Assembly (NCBI GenBank): GCA_023392395.1
Contig: JAEVZE010000236.1
Span: forward strand, 1 to 6,505
Direction of reading: 5' to 3'
Origin: Bacillota bacterium
GTDB taxonomy: Bacteria; Bacillota; Clostridia; Christensenellales; Aristaeellaceae
DNA: 6,505 nucleotides
How positions within the stretch are numbered: the stretch's first letter is position 1; each line of letters starts with the position of its first letter. A program made the position numbers and the translations under genes. Shown in pieces: positions 5,239-6,505 of the stretch. Below the pieces are notes generated by a model. The model was given only the letters and a program-made list of their open reading frames with translations, did no database searches and had not been told where the DNA came from.

Positions 5239-6030
5239 ATGCCCAGAGTGCTTTTGACCCAGTACCTTCCCTTTCTTTTGCCGCTTCGCCTGTGGCAGCG
5301 TAAAAAGTGGTATTACCTGAAAATGCGGTTCGACAAAAACCGGTACGCCGGGAGCAAAGCACCCCTTTTCCCCTATGAGCTCGCGGGTGACAAGTCGCTC
5401 CTGATCAACGAGCACACCGGCGCGGACATTCAGTATCAATACAACAAGGTTCACAACCTGCGGCTGGCGTCCGAGGCGGTGTCTCATGTCATAATCAAAC
5501 CGGGAGAGACCTTCTCGCTATGGTGGCTCGTGCGCCGCGCGGATGAGCGCGAGCGCTTCAAGGACGGGTTGTGCGTGCACAGCGGAAAGCTGGTGGCCGT
5601 ATACGGCGGTGGGCTCTGCCAACTGAGCAACATGCTGTTCTGGCTGTTTCTGCACACGCCGCTGACCATCGTGGAGCGCCACATGCACAAGGTCAAGGAA
5701 TTTCCAAACCCGTCTCCGGACGATCCCTGCGGCGTAGACGCGACGATCCTCGAGGGCTGGCTCGATCTCAGGGCGCGAAACGACACAAACGAGCCGCTGC
5801 AGATCGAGCTTACGATGGACGAAACATATTACCACGGAAGGATTCTCGCGAAGCGCCCGCCAGAGAGGCGGTTTGCCGTTGCAAACAGGAACCTCCACTA
5901 CTTGAAGCAGGGCGAAAAGACTTATGAATCGGTGAACGTGATCCGCCAGACGATTGATCAGAAAACCGATTGTCTTCTGGCTGAAGAAGCGCTGTATACG
6001 AATGTGTGTGAAATCGGGTACGAAGTATGA
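5239..6030 (+). CDS. vanW: VanW family protein, divergent from the van operon
   Basis: A VanW-family protein of unknown biochemical function; VanW accompanies vanB- and vanG-type clusters. From ATG 5239 it has 263 residues (VanW of the vanB cluster is about 275). Recognisable parts are KPGETFSLWWLV (residues 87-98), the family core YGGGLCQLSNMLFWLFLHTP (122-141), IVERHMHKVKEFP with clustered His and acidic residues (144-156), and DLRARNDTNEPLQIEL (176-191). A short hydrophobic stretch (residues 4-18) is too weak to call a signal peptide. I chose ATG 5239 because GGGAGG ends eight bases before it and it matches the vanH start; an in-frame ATG at 5206 lies in the -10 box. Its position on the opposite strand, across a shared control region, is unusual. 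The last third of the gene is less G+C rich (about 48% by hand count at 5881-6000) than vanH. Confidence 0.93.
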   Translation: MPRVLLTQYLPFLLPLRLWQRKKWYYLKMRFDKNRYAGSKAPLFPYELAGDKSLLINEHTGADIQYQYNKVHNLRLASEAVSHVIIKPGETFSLWWLVRRADERERFKDGLCVHSGKLVAVYGGGLCQLSNMLFWLFLHTPLTIVERHMHKVKEFPNPSPDDPCGVDATILEGWLDLRARNDTNEPLQIELTMDETYYHGRILAKRPPERRFAVANRNLHYLKQGEKTYESVNVIRQTIDQKTDCLLAEEALYTNVCEIGYEV

Positions 6031-6134
6031 TTTTTTATATACACACACGAATGGACTTCGATATTGGGGCACAAAAGCATGATCAGCACGGTGACTCAAG
6101 AGCAAAGATGCATAGAATTCGTCGCTTTGCCTAA
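6027..6134 (+). CDS. Possible 35-residue ORF starting in the vanW stop
   Basis: ATGA joins the vanW stop to this frame, which runs MIFYIHTRMDFDIGAQKHDQ and then a basic tail ending HRIRRFA. The start-stop overlap is typical of translational coupling, but the upstream purine stretch is weak and the protein resembles nothing I know. It may be a chance open frame or the remains of a former vanW-linked gene. Confidence 0.2.
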   Translation: MIFYIHTRMDFDIGAQKHDQHGDSRAKMHRIRRFA

Positions 6135-6169
6135 TCTATAGAAAGACTAGCACGCAAAGGAGCATTCAA

Positions 6170-6286
6170 GTGAGAAAAAAGTCAACAGAGAAGCAACTTC
6201 CAGCTACGTCAGGTAACGCCAAGCATGAGTCACGCCAAGTAAAAAAGAAAAATGGAGATACCACTAATAATACCAATAAAGGTTAA
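6170..6286 (+). CDS. Small basic hydrophilic protein, hypothetical (38 residues)
   Basis: GTG at 6170 lies seven bases after a good ribosome site (AAAGGAG, 6156-6162) and opens a 38-codon frame ending in TAA. The product begins MRKKSTEKQLPATSGNAKHE and ends in a Lys/Asn/Thr-rich tail (KKKNGDTTNNTNKG). It has almost no hydrophobic residues and would be soluble, basic and probably disordered. The composition recalls some minor small spore proteins of Bacillota, but I see no family motif and do not assign one. The strong ribosome site is the main reason to list it; a frame this short could be chance. Confidence 0.4.
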   Translation: MRKKSTEKQLPATSGNAKHESRQVKKKNGDTTNNTNKG

Positions 6287-6316
6287 GGACGAAACATGAA
6301 TCCCCCATGACTATCC

Positions 6317-6340
6317 GCAAAGAGGATCTTCACTTTTTGC
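6317..6340. other. Hairpin between converging reading frames
   Basis: GCAAAGAG (6317-6324) can pair with CTTTTTGC (6333-6340) around an eight-base loop, with one G-T pair. It lies between the end of the 38-residue ORF and the end of the minus-strand membrane fragment. No T tract follows the stem on either strand, so it is at best a weak or bidirectional terminator. Confidence 0.25.
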
Positions 6341-6353
6341 ACCAGGAGGGACA

Positions 6354-6505
6354 TTAGTTCCTATAAAAATGCCCACCGATTGCGGTCAATGTCATTAAGA
6401 TAATAAGAGCCGACGAACCCAACGCGGCGGAGAGCGAGTGAACGAATGCTTTCTGCCGCGTAAATCATGGGCATAAAAGAGATAGCGGCAAAGCAAATAG
6501 GCAGA
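6354..6505 (-). pseudogene. Possible frameshifted C-terminal fragment of a membrane protein
   Basis: On the minus strand one frame enters from the right edge and reads LPICFAAISFMPMIYAAESI and onward to a TAG at 6361-6363. A second frame, open from 6464 to a TAA at 6354-6356, reads SLSAALGSSALIILMTLTAI then GGHFYRN, a typical hydrophobic C-terminal helix with a short polar end. Joining the first frame to the second near 6430-6440 gives one continuous membrane-protein tail, so a single-base frameshift is plausible. The upstream part of the second frame has a TGA at 6465-6467. No family is recognised, only about 50 residues are visible, and two chance frames remain possible. Confidence 0.3.

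Larger units (their letters stand above)
6031..6505. other. Low-G+C right flank without a recognised full-length gene
   Basis: This 475-base tail contains two very small plus-strand ORFs (6027-6134 and 6170-6286), a hairpin (6317-6340), and open minus-strand frames that look like a broken membrane-protein C-terminus (6354-6505). G+C falls to 40% in 6181-6300 by hand count. I see no rRNA, tRNA, CRISPR repeat or clear transposon end, and no U-tract terminator for vanW. Confidence 0.6.

Noticed and set aside
6003..6060. Interleaved inverted repeats at the vanW end (GTGTGTG/CACACAC and CGAAGT/ACTTCG) that could form a pseudoknot
   Set aside because: The arms are short, one pair is simple dinucleotide repeat, and part lies in vanW codons; most likely chance, and there is no T tract in a position to make it a terminator.
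6110..6142. Possible sporulation-type (GCATA) or sigma-A promoter before the 38-residue ORF (TATAGA at 6137-6142)
   Set aside because: The -10 match for the sporulation factor is poor, and TATAGA has no acceptable -35; not enough for a feature.
6031..6505. Transposon end or insertion sequence remnant in the right flank
   Set aside because: I found no terminal inverted repeat, target duplication or transposase-like reading frame in the visible sequence.

Overview
The window carries almost all of a glycopeptide (vancomycin-type) resistance locus of the D-Ala-D-Lac class. Seven genes on the minus strand run head to tail from about 5045 down to the left edge: vanH (D-lactate dehydrogenase), a VanA-family D-Ala:D-Lac ligase, vanY (D,D-carboxypeptidase), vanX (D,D-dipeptidase), a vanZ-like membrane protein, vanR (response regulator) and vanS (sensor kinase, cut by the window edge after the phospho-acceptor His box). 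One gene, vanW, diverges on the plus strand (5239-6030). The van assignments rest on strong family motifs, near-canonical lengths and, for VanX, catalytic residues falling on the same residue numbers as the textbook enzyme.

How the genes work together: VanS senses the drug or its effect and phosphorylates VanR at Asp53. VanR~P activates the operon. VanH makes D-lactate from pyruvate and the ligase joins it to D-Ala, giving peptidoglycan precursors that bind vancomycin poorly. VanX destroys the host's D-Ala-D-Ala, and VanY trims the terminal D-Ala from precursors that escaped VanX. VanZ is expected to add teicoplanin tolerance. VanW has no established function.

Regulation: the 193-base gap between vanH and vanW (5046-5238) is the natural control region. 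It contains a 13-base near-perfect palindrome, sequences resembling the VanR half-site, a -10-like element for vanH, and an extended -10 for vanW. A second, near-consensus sigma-A-type promoter (TTGACA, 17-base spacer, TATCAT) lies exactly at the vanZ/vanR junction. vanRS may therefore have its own basal promoter as well as being at the end of the induced operon. Adjacent genes overlap or nearly touch (vanH/ligase, ligase/vanY, vanY/vanX, vanZ/vanR, vanR/vanS), so translational coupling is likely.

The gene order (H-ligase-Y-X-Z-R-S, vanW divergent, regulators last) is not the order of the classical enterococcal vanA, vanB, vanD or vanM clusters as I know them.

Right flank: after vanW the base composition drops (hand count 48/120 G+C at 6181-6300, against 82/120 at 4321-4440 inside vanH). 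The 475-base tail holds two tiny plus-strand ORFs and what looks like the C-terminal end of a minus-strand membrane protein split across two frames. This may be the cluster boundary or a decayed neighbour.

Organism: VanW, strong Shine-Dalgarno sites, TTG/GTG starts and VanA-like proteins point to a Bacillota (Firmicutes) host. The high G+C of the van genes suggests a Clostridia- or Paenibacillus-like lineage, or a horizontally acquired cluster, rather than Enterococcus. Genus cannot be told from this window.
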